Below, one piece after another: positions 1-6,870 of a stretch of 7,130 nt of DNA. The position numbers and the translations under genes are program-made. Under the pieces are notes generated by a model, which was not told where the DNA came from, did not search any database, and saw only the letters and a list, made by a program, of their open reading frames with translations. Position 1 is the first letter of the stretch; each line of letters opens with the position of its first letter. The DNA comes from JADKCL01 sp046050405 (lineage in GTDB: Bacteria; Bacteroidota; Bacteroidia; J057; JADKCL01): positions 1 to 7,130 of the forward strand of contig JBJOPY010000018.1 of the NCBI GenBank assembly GCA_046050405.1, given 5' to 3'.

Positions 1-1
1 C

Positions 2-1015
2 CTCACCATAGACGCGCCTGGCTTTCACACTTGGAGGGATACCTTATGGACGAAATCAATCCCGCAGGGGCGAGATATCAACATGGATGTCTTTTTAGAG
101 GTTGAACAGTTGTTTGAGTTGAAAGGAATGATCCATGACCCTTCAGATGGGAAGCGATTAGGTGGCGCAGGCATTCACATCATTCACGGTGGCAAGATCC
201 AGTCGGTCTTGAAGGCGGGAGCAGACTCCGCTGATTATCGTTTTCGGTTGAAGCCCGGGGAAGACTATACGGTGATTTTCAAGAAGGACGGCTACATACC
301 CCGCATACTGAATCTATCATTGAATAATTTCCGGGGAGTGGAGATCCGTACGCTCAATGTGCCAATGACCAAGGGCGATTACGTTCTGGTCAACGGCACC
401 ATCACCGAAGATGGCACGGCTGGAACCCCGATTCCCCAGGCTTCGATCCTCATCATGAATGACAGAACCCAGCAGATCGTCGATTCGGTGATGTCTCTGA
501 AGAATGGAGCCTACTGGGTGGCGATTCCACGGGAATCTTCCTCAAGCTATTCAATTATCGCAGTCAAGGAGGGCTACTTTGTCTCGAGCAAGCGCATTGA
601 TACCAAGAATGGAAATGAAATGACCATCGACATTCCCATGAGGGATGCCGTCTATGGGCTCGACAACAATATGAAGGTGTACCACTACCCCTACAATCAG
701 ACCGTCATGGACATGATATCCGCCTCGGACTTGAACGAAATCTATTTCTTTCTCATGCGCAATCCAGCTGCAAAGCTGGAAGTAAGATCACATACGGACT
801 CACGCGGAACCAGCGAACACAACCTCGCACTGTCGCGCAGCAGAAGTGAATCTGTAGTGAAGTATATTCAATCACAGAAACCCCTGTCCGATGATCGATT
901 TGTACTGTGGGGCTTCGGCGAGGAATTCCTAGTCAATGAATGTGCTGACGGAGTGGAATGCAGTGAGGAAAGACATGCGTCGAATCGTCGTACCGAACTT
1001 AAAGTTGTAGAATAA
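2..1015 (+). CDS. OmpA-family envelope protein with carboxypeptidase-regulatory-like repeats (5' end outside window)
   Basis: The frame is open back to the left edge, so the gene is partial; the ATG at 83 is internal, because the 27 codons before it read as the end of a repeat (LTIDAPGFHTW). Numbering from that Met, two more beta-sandwich repeats of the carboxypeptidase-regulatory type follow at about 12-95 and 101-187, then an OmpA C-terminal domain at about 198-310. That domain has HTDSRG, the LSRSR segment and a final NRRTELKV. D239 and R254 sit 15 residues apart, like the Asp/Arg pair that holds diaminopimelate in OmpA proteins, so peptidoglycan binding is expected. C287 and C293 form the paired-Cys insert often seen in Bacteroidota homologues. 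The first strand of the domain, usually like IYYDFD, is divergent here (VYHYPYN). PorE-like proteins of type IX secretion share this end architecture, but the N-terminus needed to decide is not visible. Location is inferred to be periplasm or outer membrane. Confidence 0.88.
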   Translation, partial: LTIDAPGFHTWRDTLWTKSIPQGRDINMDVFLEVEQLFELKGMIHDPSDGKRLGGAGIHIIHGGKIQSVLKAGADSADYRFRLKPGEDYTVIFKKDGYIPRILNLSLNNFRGVEIRTLNVPMTKGDYVLVNGTITEDGTAGTPIPQASILIMNDRTQQIVDSVMSLKNGAYWVAIPRESSSSYSIIAVKEGYFVSSKRIDTKNGNEMTIDIPMRDAVYGLDNNMKVYHYPYNQTVMDMISASDLNEIYFFLMRNPAAKLEVRSHTDSRGTSEHNLALSRSRSESVVKYIQSQKPLSDDRFVLWGFGEEFLVNECADGVECSEERHASNRRTELKVVE

Positions 1016-1106
1016 CAATTCATGCAGTTGTTTAGCATTTTCTTTGACCAAAAGGGCGTAATTAAATCATTCGTGGCGTTCACGAGGAAAACTAGGAAGT
1101 AAATCA

Positions 1107-3314
1107 ATGTTGAGAAACGCATCCCAGAACCATCGGAGAGTATCATCAGGCTTGCAGACAGCGGCACTTTGTGCCCTGATGGCATTGCTCTCGCACATGC
1201 TGTCTGCCCAGAAAGTGATCGTGCTTACAAATGCAGACCTTGGCAAGGTCATCACCGGTACCCATCACTTTTCTGAAAATAATCCATCCTTGAAGCTGAT
1301 CTTGAGACACAGGATCTCCGGTGTAGGCAATCTGCAGGTTTCGCTTCAGAAGGAACTCCAATTTGGAAAAAGCCCGTTCACCTTAAGATCGGCCTTGCCT
1401 GCATCCTTGGCAGCAGAGGGAGCTCTGGAGATACTGCTTGACATGAGCTACGGGCGCGCAGTACAATCTGAGAACACCATTAGCATGCTGGCATATCCAG
1501 CAGGGGATGCAGATCCTAAAACCCGTGGAATTACAGTCAATTTGAAGCTTACCGCCGATGGCTCCCTGATGTTCTTCTCCGAACGCACGCAGCAGTACAG
1601 CAAGTCCCTCCCTCGCTTTCAGTTCGTTGGCCCTAGTCAGAAGCTGATCGAATTGAGCTGGAATGGTGGCGGTAGTAGTACCTGTAGGGTGAAGTTCGAG
1701 GATTCAGGGCGAAAGGGATTCAGCCTGATCCCTAATTCACCCGGAGCCGCCCCGATTGCGGATGGATCAACGATCACCCTCAACAGTGGTGGCAACTCCT
1801 ATTTCATTCGCTACGATGGCGCTGCAGCAAAGGGAACCGTAGATGGTGCCCGAATCTCATTCATTGATGCGGGAGGTCAGGGCATCAACGTAGAAATGAT
1901 GGGTACCTACCCTGGTGGCGAATCGATGTTTGCAACCATCAATGATGTCCTCAGCCGTGAAGCGTCGAAGGCGCCGCCGACCCCCGAGAAGGTTCCGGCA
2001 TCAACTCCCCGGGTCGCCAAGACAGGTGATGGGAAGGAACCCAAGAAGGACACGGATAAAATGGCGACTGCGGCAGTAGCTCCAGCACCCAAAACGACTC
2101 CGCCAGCCGAGGTAGAAAAGACGGTACCGATGCCGGCAGCGAGCACTCCGGTGGTGGTCGGTCAGTTCTTGGAGGAAACAGAGGAGGAATTGGGACTGAC
2201 TGCCGATGAGGCCAAGAACAGACTTAAAAAGTTTTTCATTCGGAACGTGGCACAGAATCTGGTCAAAGTGGGAAATGTGAGCTTTGAGAAGATTGATGGC
2301 AAGTATGAGGCGAGAGTCCCCATCACCATCGATAGCATCATGAGTGATCCGAACTTTCATATCACACCGATCTGGGTGCGGTGCGTCAATGGAGTGGACA
2401 GCGTGACTTTGCCGAGCAATAACTACAAATTTCCAGTGGACACCTCCAAGATTCTGATCAAACTCTCGGAGGAAGCTGTGGCGAAATTGGCAGGGGTAGA
2501 TTCATTCAAGCTTAAGGTGGGATTCATGCCGGATTACTTGATTGGAAATGAGCCGTATGCGGATAAGAATCTTGTATTCACAGGGGTAGCTTGGGCAAAG
2601 GTCATCACCAGCAATTTCTGGAAATGGATGCTTTATATTGGCATTGCCCTCTTGGTCATCCTTATTTTTTACATCGGCTACTTGATTGCCCGCAGCCCAG
2701 TGAACACCTTTCGTTATCTCCGCGAATCCAGGTATCAGAGGGAGAGATACAAGGCAACCAGCGAGCGGGAGCAAGTGGATGTGGAAGTGGTTCATATCGA
2801 CCTGGCTCGACAAGACAATGACCTGGTGCAGCTTTCCTTTGTGGATAGGGGAGAGGGGCTGGATGGAAGGCAAGGTGAATCCATCGAGAAGATAAAGAGC
2901 ATTAACGCATATGTTCCCCTGCCCAAGCGGGGTGGAATTGCGAAGATGTTTGCTTGGCTGTACGGACCCTTTGGCCGCAAGCGTGACCGCAATTTCAATT
3001 CCATTTATTACAGTCTGAGGGTCGAAATTCCAAAGGGCAGCATCCCACAGAACCTTAGACTGAAAGATGAATCTGGCATGATCATGCTTGGCACCAACCT
3101 CACCGGAAATGTGCTTGCGACCGACCATCAGGATTTCAAATTCAGTCGCAATCCATTCAGTTACAGCGTCTATCTTGACCCCTCGGAATTTCTGGACTAC
3201 TCGGGTGCAATGCGGACAGTGACATTCCCCTTCCGTGTGATCGAGGAGCCGTTCGAAGGTTATGTGATGATTCGTGAATTCAAGCTGAATCTCGAGATCG
3301 CCCAGCGATACTGA
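1107..3314 (+). CDS. Unrecognised exported single-pass membrane protein with ASH-like N-terminal domain
   Basis: I do not recognise this 735-residue protein. Residues 1-35 look like a Sec signal peptide: a basic start, a hydrophobic core at about 18-32, then SAQ. Residues 36-150 resemble an ASH or choice-of-anchor-D immunoglobulin-like domain (SPFTLRSALPASLAAEG followed by beta-strand pattern). A second beta-rich stretch runs to about 280. A Pro/Ala/Lys-rich linker covers about 287-350, then another probable beta domain at 370-500. A single hydrophobic helix (about 504-527, flanked by FWKW and ARS) should cross the inner membrane, leaving about 208 residues in the cytoplasm. The cytoplasmic part starts with a highly charged stretch (RYLRESRYQRERYK) and ends in beta-like sequence; no catalytic motif is visible. 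The start is supported by AGGAAG at 1094-1099, seven bases before the ATG. Tandem in-frame stops (TGA, TAA) end it. It lies 91 bp after the OmpA-like gene, without a terminator that I can see between them, so co-transcription is likely. Function is unknown. Confidence 0.85.
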   Translation: MLRNASQNHRRVSSGLQTAALCALMALLSHMLSAQKVIVLTNADLGKVITGTHHFSENNPSLKLILRHRISGVGNLQVSLQKELQFGKSPFTLRSALPASLAAEGALEILLDMSYGRAVQSENTISMLAYPAGDADPKTRGITVNLKLTADGSLMFFSERTQQYSKSLPRFQFVGPSQKLIELSWNGGGSSTCRVKFEDSGRKGFSLIPNSPGAAPIADGSTITLNSGGNSYFIRYDGAAAKGTVDGARISFIDAGGQGINVEMMGTYPGGESMFATINDVLSREASKAPPTPEKVPASTPRVAKTGDGKEPKKDTDKMATAAVAPAPKTTPPAEVEKTVPMPAASTPVVVGQFLEETEEELGLTADEAKNRLKKFFIRNVAQNLVKVGNVSFEKIDGKYEARVPITIDSIMSDPNFHITPIWVRCVNGVDSVTLPSNNYKFPVDTSKILIKLSEEAVAKLAGVDSFKLKVGFMPDYLIGNEPYADKNLVFTGVAWAKVITSNFWKWMLYIGIALLVILIFYIGYLIARSPVNTFRYLRESRYQRERYKATSEREQVDVEVVHIDLARQDNDLVQLSFVDRGEGLDGRQGESIEKIKSINAYVPLPKRGGIAKMFAWLYGPFGRKRDRNFNSIYYSLRVEIPKGSIPQNLRLKDESGMIMLGTNLTGNVLATDHQDFKFSRNPFSYSVYLDPSEFLDYSGAMRTVTFPFRVIEEPFEGYVMIREFKLNLEIAQRY

Positions 3315-3328
3315 TAAACGACTCCCTT

Positions 3329-3370
3329 AAACGAAACGCTCGGCACAGGATCGTGCCGAGCGTTTCGTTT
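3329..3370. terminator. Bidirectional intrinsic terminator between convergent genes
   Basis: A perfect 18-bp inverted repeat (3329-3346 pairs with 3353-3370) encloses a 6-base loop. The inner stem is GC-rich (GCTCGGCAC), while the outer part is AAACGAAAC on one side and GTTTCGTTT on the other, giving a short T-rich tail in both directions; the plus-strand tail is slightly better (CGTTTTCC). It sits 15 bp after the 735-residue gene's stop and 24 bp from the stop of the convergent yciI-like gene, where a shared terminator is expected. Confidence 0.88.
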
Positions 3371-3393
3371 TCCGGTGTTCTGTGAATGGGAAC

Positions 3394-3831
3394 CTATCTG
3401 ATGATGGTACCCTTTGCCGTCCACCAGGGATGATATTCGGCACGCAGTCTTCCAGCCCTGATCGAGGGGTCTGCTTCCACCAACGCCTTGGCCTCCTCAA
3501 TGGTTTCAGTGTCCAGAATGAAGATCCCCCGCAATTTCGAATCATCCCCCATGGGGCCAGCCACGAGCAATTTTCCATCCCTGAACATGTGGCTGATATT
3601 GGACATGTGTCCGTCTTGCAGCTTGGCAAGTTCATCCTTCGGGATTTTGTTCGCTTTTTTCCCACGGTAGAGGAGTACCATGATGTACCTGCGCATGGTA
3701 TAGGTCGTGTCTCCCTCCTTCATCTGAAACTCACGGGGCTCCGGTTGCCTGGATGTTGTGGTCTGGGCCTTCCCACCCGTTGAAAATCCGGCCGTCAGTG
3801 CCAGCAAAACGAGTGCTCGTTTCATTCCCAT
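3394..3831 (-). CDS. Exported YciI-like (YCII-related domain) protein
   Basis: This 145-residue protein has an N-terminal signal peptide (MKRALVLLALTAGFSTGGKAQ, cleavage probably near residue 23) and then a YCII-related ferredoxin-like alpha/beta domain at about 47-140. The family pattern is visible: H75 and H81 before DGKLLVAGP, then GIFILDTETIEEAKALV, the DP at 121-122, and a closing strand ending AEYHPWW. A His/Asp pair is the presumed active site in the family; H75 and D121 are the candidates. Most YciI proteins are cytosolic and about 95-100 residues long, so export and a 25-residue linker make this a variant. No reaction can be assigned. The start could be Met1 or Met3; neither has a clear ribosome binding site. 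It follows the receiver gene by 61 bp on the same strand. Confidence 0.82.
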   Translation of the reverse strand: MGMKRALVLLALTAGFSTGGKAQTTTSRQPEPREFQMKEGDTTYTMRRYIMVLLYRGKKANKIPKDELAKLQDGHMSNISHMFRDGKLLVAGPMGDDSKLRGIFILDTETIEEAKALVEADPSIRAGRLRAEYHPWWTAKGTIIR

Positions 3832-3892
3832 AAGATTGAGGCTTCATAAAATATCGCGCATGCAAGGGAGTTGTAACCGCAAGACATGCCCT

Positions 3893-4339
3893 TTACTTCA
3901 ACGTTTCGGCCAGGGCAACCATGTTTTCGCTTGCTTGCATCTTGAGGAGTGCCTGCTTCATTTGCAGGTGGGTATGCACCCTCGCGACGACCAGCCTCAG
4001 GATTTCAGGCGTAATTGGTTTGAGTCGGTAGTCCAGTGCTTGAATTCGAAAAGCGTAGTAAGCATAATCTTGCCGGTCGGAAATGATCACCACCACGGGC
4101 GGATTGGGAAGTGAGGCCACCAAGTCAAAGCCATTTGTGTCAGGAAGGGCAGGATTGATCATGATGAAATCCACCATTGTTTTCTTCAGCAAATTGACGG
4201 CAGACCTTCCGGTTCTACAGCTATTCACAAGCTCCAGGTCCGGATGATTGACGATAATCCGGGCAACCCCTCGAAGCTCACTGACATCCGAATCAATGAG
4301 AAGGCACCTGAGTTTCTTTCGAGGTAGGATTTCCATCAT
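3893..4339 (-). CDS. Stand-alone receiver-domain protein of LytTR class, phosphoacceptor Asp replaced by Asn
   Basis: The 148-residue protein is almost only a response-regulator receiver domain (about 8-125) plus a C-terminal helix. The closest pattern is the LytR/AlgR class, shown by YAYYAFRIQALDYRLKPI, where K107 is the conserved lysine and S87 the conserved Ser/Thr. The phosphorylation site reads MINPALPDTNG, so the usual Asp is N62 (codon AAT at 4156-4154). The acidic pair near the N-terminus reads IDSD rather than DDE-like, so one metal ligand also appears lost. No LytTR DNA-binding domain follows, and only 61 bp separate it from the next gene, so there is no room for a lost one. Phosphorylation-independent signalling or protein-protein contact is inferred. 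A GTG at 4375 is in frame, but I prefer the ATG at 4339 (or 4336): AGGGA lies at 4347-4343 just upstream, and the GTG falls inside the dyad and promoter box. Confidence 0.83.
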   Translation of the reverse strand: MMEILPRKKLRCLLIDSDVSELRGVARIIVNHPDLELVNSCRTGRSAVNLLKKTMVDFIMINPALPDTNGFDLVASLPNPPVVVIISDRQDYAYYAFRIQALDYRLKPITPEILRLVVARVHTHLQMKQALLKMQASENMVALAETLK

Positions 4340-4354
4340 GTGTCCCTGCTTTCT

Positions 4355-4375
4355 GTGATATAGCAAATATATCAC
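4355..4375. promoter_or_regulatory. Perfect 8-bp dyad, candidate operator
   Basis: GTGATATA at one end is the exact reverse complement of TATATCAC at the other, with a 5-base spacer. The dyad overlaps the TATATTTG box in front of the receiver gene, so a dimeric repressor bound here would block the promoter. The protein that might bind is not identified. The arms are AT-rich and no T-run follows, so a terminator is unlikely. Confidence 0.4.
4364..4371 (-). promoter_or_regulatory. Candidate Bacteroidota -7 promoter box of the receiver gene
   Basis: On the minus strand this reads TATATTTG, an exact match to the TAnnTTTG -7 element used by the main sigma factor of Bacteroidota. Transcription would start near 4357-4359, giving a leader of about 18 bases with AGGGA before the ATG. 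No good TTTG -33 element is seen at the right distance (only a TTTT run about 15 bases upstream), which keeps the call tentative. Confidence 0.4.
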
Positions 4376-4475
4376 CGATGAAGTGTAAAAGGGAGGGGAG
4401 GTCGCACGATTTTTTCAAGGCGTCCATTCGCTGCATAACGCTGGGGGATGTCCGAAGTCGATCCAGCCCTCCGCA

Positions 4476-6614
4476 TCATTGTTCCACCCCTTTCATGCTG
4501 AGGGAGATGCGTTTACGCGCCCGATCCACCTCCACGACTCTCACCATCACCTTCTGCTGCACCTTCACCACTTCTGCAGGATCCCGTATGAACCGGTCGG
4601 CCATCTCAGAGATGTGCACCATGCCATCTTGATGAACGCCCACATCCACAAACGCTCCGAACCGCGTGATGTTCGTCACGATGCCCGGCAGGGTCATTCC
4701 CTGCTCCAGATCCTCCATGGAGTGGATCCCCTCCCTGAATTCCATCGCTTCAAATTCCGCTCTTGGGTCTCGTCCGGGTTTGGCGAGTTCCTTCAGGATA
4801 TCCTTGAGCGTCGGCATGCCGATCGTGGAAGAAACATAACGATCCAGCTTGATTTGCCGGCAAAGCTCCTCGTTTCGCACTAAATCCGCTACTTTCACGC
4901 CCAGGTCATTGGCCATTTGGTCGACGATGGGATAACTTTCCGGATGAACCGCTGAGGCATCAAGTGGGTTATCTGCATTTCGGATCCGAAGGAATCCTGC
5001 GGACTGCTGATACGCCTTTTCTCCCAATCGAGGCACGCCCATCAATTGTTCGCGACTGGTGAATGGGCCATTTTTGTCGCGGTAGCGGACGATATTGGCG
5101 GCCAAGGATGGGCCTAGGCCGGAGACGTAGGTCAGCAGCTGAATGCTCGCGGTGTTCAGCTCCACCCCGACGCCATTCACGCAGCTTTCCACCACATCAT
5201 CCAGGCCGGCCTTGAGCAAGCCCTGATCCACATCGTGCTGATATTGACCGACCCCGATCGATTTTGGATCCAGCTTGACAAGCTCGGAAAGCGGATCCAT
5301 CAGCCTCCGCCCAATGGAAACTGCGCCCCGGACAGTGACATCCTCATTTGGAAATTCCTCCCGGGCGACTTCGGATGCCGAATAAATGGAAGCTCCGCTT
5401 TCATTGACGAGGACGATCGCGATCCCCTGGTCAAGTCCCAGGCCACGCAGGAAGACCTCGGTCTCCCGCCCAGCTGTCCCATTGCCCAGGGCGATGGCTT
5501 CGATCTTGAATTCCTCCACGAGGGAATGCACCATGGCAGCCGCCTCAGCCGAATTTCCCGCGCCAGTATGCGGATGAATGACATCGTGCCGTAAAAGTTT
5601 TCCCTGTGGATCGAGCACGGTCACCTTGCAGCCCGTCCGAAAACCCGGGTCAATGGCGAGGACACGCTTCGACCCCAGCGGAGGAGCAAGCAGCAATTGC
5701 CGCAGGTTCTCCGCGAAAACCTTGATCGCCTCCACATCAGCTTTGCGTTTGCTCTGTAGGCGCATCTCCGTTTCCATCGATGGGGCAAGCAGCCGCTTGT
5801 AGCAGTCTTTCAGTGCCATCTTCACCTGTTCGGACAGGGGGCCGCTCCCTTTCAGGAAAAGGCGTTCCAGTAGAGCCAGGGCTTCTGATTCATCCGGCTC
5901 GATTCTGAAGCTGATGATCTTTTCCTTTTCTGCACGCCGCATGGCCAGCAAGCGATGACTTGGAGCCTTGGAAAGGCTCTCCTGCCATTGGAAATAGTCG
6001 CGGTATTTGGCGCCTTCCTCTTCCTTGCCTTTGAGAATCTTCGTGGTGATCATCCCCTTCTGGACAAACAGGTTCCGAACCCGGGCTCGCGCCCGCTCGT
6101 CCTCATTTACACGCTCCGCGATGATGTCACGTGCGCCTGCAAGTGCTTCCTCGATGTCCGCGACACCCATGCCTGGGTTCACGAAGTGTGCGGCGATCTG
6201 AATAGGATTTCCTCCGCCTTGCAGGAAGACCAGGTCTGCCAAGGGTTCCAGCCCTTTTTCCTTGGCGATCGCGCCCCTCGTATGCCGCTTGGGCCGATAG
6301 GGGAGGTAGATATCCTCCAGCTCAGACATCGTCGCGGCGAGTTCGATCCGCCTCGTGAGATCACCCGTCAGCAGCCCTCGTTCCTCTATGGAATGTAGGA
6401 CGACTTCCTTGCGCGCATCGAGTTCCCGCAGCTGCTTCTCCCTGTCGCGGACCGCGGCAATCTCCACCTCGTCCAGGCTATCCGTGACTTCCTTCCGGTA
6501 CCTCGCAATGAATGGGACAGTCGCTCCATCGGCAAGCAACCTCATGACCGCAGCGACACTTTTTGGGGGCAGGCCCGTGTCAGTGGCGATTCTTTGTACA
6601 AATACGTCCTTCAT
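4476..6614 (-). CDS. tex: Tex: S1-domain RNA-binding transcription accessory protein
   Basis: This is a complete Tex/YhgF-family protein of 712 residues, within the usual length of about 700-785. Tex is a conserved cytoplasmic nucleic-acid-binding protein linked to transcription. Domains in order are the helical Tex N-terminal domain (about 2-300, with ATVPFIARYRKE and LEDIYLPYRPKRHTRG), the YqgF/RNase H-like domain (about 315-445, with LAIDPGFRTGCK, ALGNGTAGRETE and VNESGASIYSASEVAREEFP), helix-hairpin-helix repeats (about 485-545, with VSGLGPSLAANIVRYR and LMGVPRLGEKAYQQSAGFLR), and a C-terminal S1 domain (about 637-708, with GIVTNITRFGAFVDVGVHQDG). All family blocks are present without a frameshift. 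The start at 6614 (MKDVFVQRIA) matches where family proteins begin; a 49-codon in-frame extension to a GTG at 6761 has no family resemblance. No strong ribosome binding site is seen. The next gene on this strand lies 136 bp downstream. Confidence 0.96.
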   Translation of the reverse strand: MKDVFVQRIATDTGLPPKSVAAVMRLLADGATVPFIARYRKEVTDSLDEVEIAAVRDREKQLRELDARKEVVLHSIEERGLLTGDLTRRIELAATMSELEDIYLPYRPKRHTRGAIAKEKGLEPLADLVFLQGGGNPIQIAAHFVNPGMGVADIEEALAGARDIIAERVNEDERARARVRNLFVQKGMITTKILKGKEEEGAKYRDYFQWQESLSKAPSHRLLAMRRAEKEKIISFRIEPDESEALALLERLFLKGSGPLSEQVKMALKDCYKRLLAPSMETEMRLQSKRKADVEAIKVFAENLRQLLLAPPLGSKRVLAIDPGFRTGCKVTVLDPQGKLLRHDVIHPHTGAGNSAEAAAMVHSLVEEFKIEAIALGNGTAGRETEVFLRGLGLDQGIAIVLVNESGASIYSASEVAREEFPNEDVTVRGAVSIGRRLMDPLSELVKLDPKSIGVGQYQHDVDQGLLKAGLDDVVESCVNGVGVELNTASIQLLTYVSGLGPSLAANIVRYRDKNGPFTSREQLMGVPRLGEKAYQQSAGFLRIRNADNPLDASAVHPESYPIVDQMANDLGVKVADLVRNEELCRQIKLDRYVSSTIGMPTLKDILKELAKPGRDPRAEFEAMEFREGIHSMEDLEQGMTLPGIVTNITRFGAFVDVGVHQDGMVHISEMADRFIRDPAEVVKVQQKVMVRVVEVDRARKRISLSMKGVEQ

Positions 6615-6870
6615 GTTGCAAATTAAGCAAATAGAACGGTGAGAAATCAGTCTCCAAGGGCATCTCGGAGGATAGTTCCGGAGCAATGCGTAAATGGGGA
6701 ATTGTTCCACGAAGCGGCGCATGGCCATCGACGAGCGGGGCAGCTTCCAGTGGCGGGCCACCTTCGGTGGGGTTGTGTAGTGTAGGACGATCGTGGAATA
6801 CTGTGGTGAGGTTATCGCGCACCCCTAAACCACTGGACTAGTTTTGCCTAAATTGGGGGGAGGATTTCTT
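6615..6870. other. Spacer between tex and IS orfA; no gene seen
   Basis: This 256-bp gap separates the divergent starts of tex and the transposase gene. It should hold the tex promoter and the left end of the insertion sequence. On the minus strand CTATTTGCTTAATTTGC just before tex resembles a promoter but matches TAnnTTTG only 7 of 8 with no clear -33 element. A 5-bp hairpin (CCACCTTCGGTGG, about 6758-6770) is too short to mean much. Open frames here look like nothing known. Confidence 0.5.

Noticed and set aside
1071..1085. Small dyad TCGTG-n5-CACGA before the 735-residue gene
   Set aside because: Arms of five bases are expected by chance in a window of this size, and no promoter element is clear around it.
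1968..2160. Possible repeat array in the Pro/Ala/Lys-rich stretch
   Set aside because: The stretch is low-complexity at the protein level, but the DNA shows no regular repeat unit; it is a flexible linker.
2502..3128. Open frame of 208 codons on the minus strand opposite the 735-residue gene
   Set aside because: Its translation has no recognisable domain, while the plus-strand protein has a signal peptide, a membrane helix and a good ribosome binding site.
3382..3783. Plus-strand open frame across the YciI-like gene
   Set aside because: The minus-strand product matches the YCII family clearly, and the plus-strand frame begins just after the terminator without a promoter or family match.
5235..5594. 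Open frame of 119 codons opposite tex
   Set aside because: It lies entirely inside tex, has no family resemblance and no ribosome binding site; it is a shadow of the tex coding pattern. The same applies to the other frames over tex.
6615..6761. 49-codon in-frame extension of tex to a GTG at 6761
   Set aside because: The added residues resemble no Tex N-terminus, and MKDVFVQRIA at 6614 fits where the family begins. The frame happens to stay open further upstream, into the insertion sequence region, which argues for chance.
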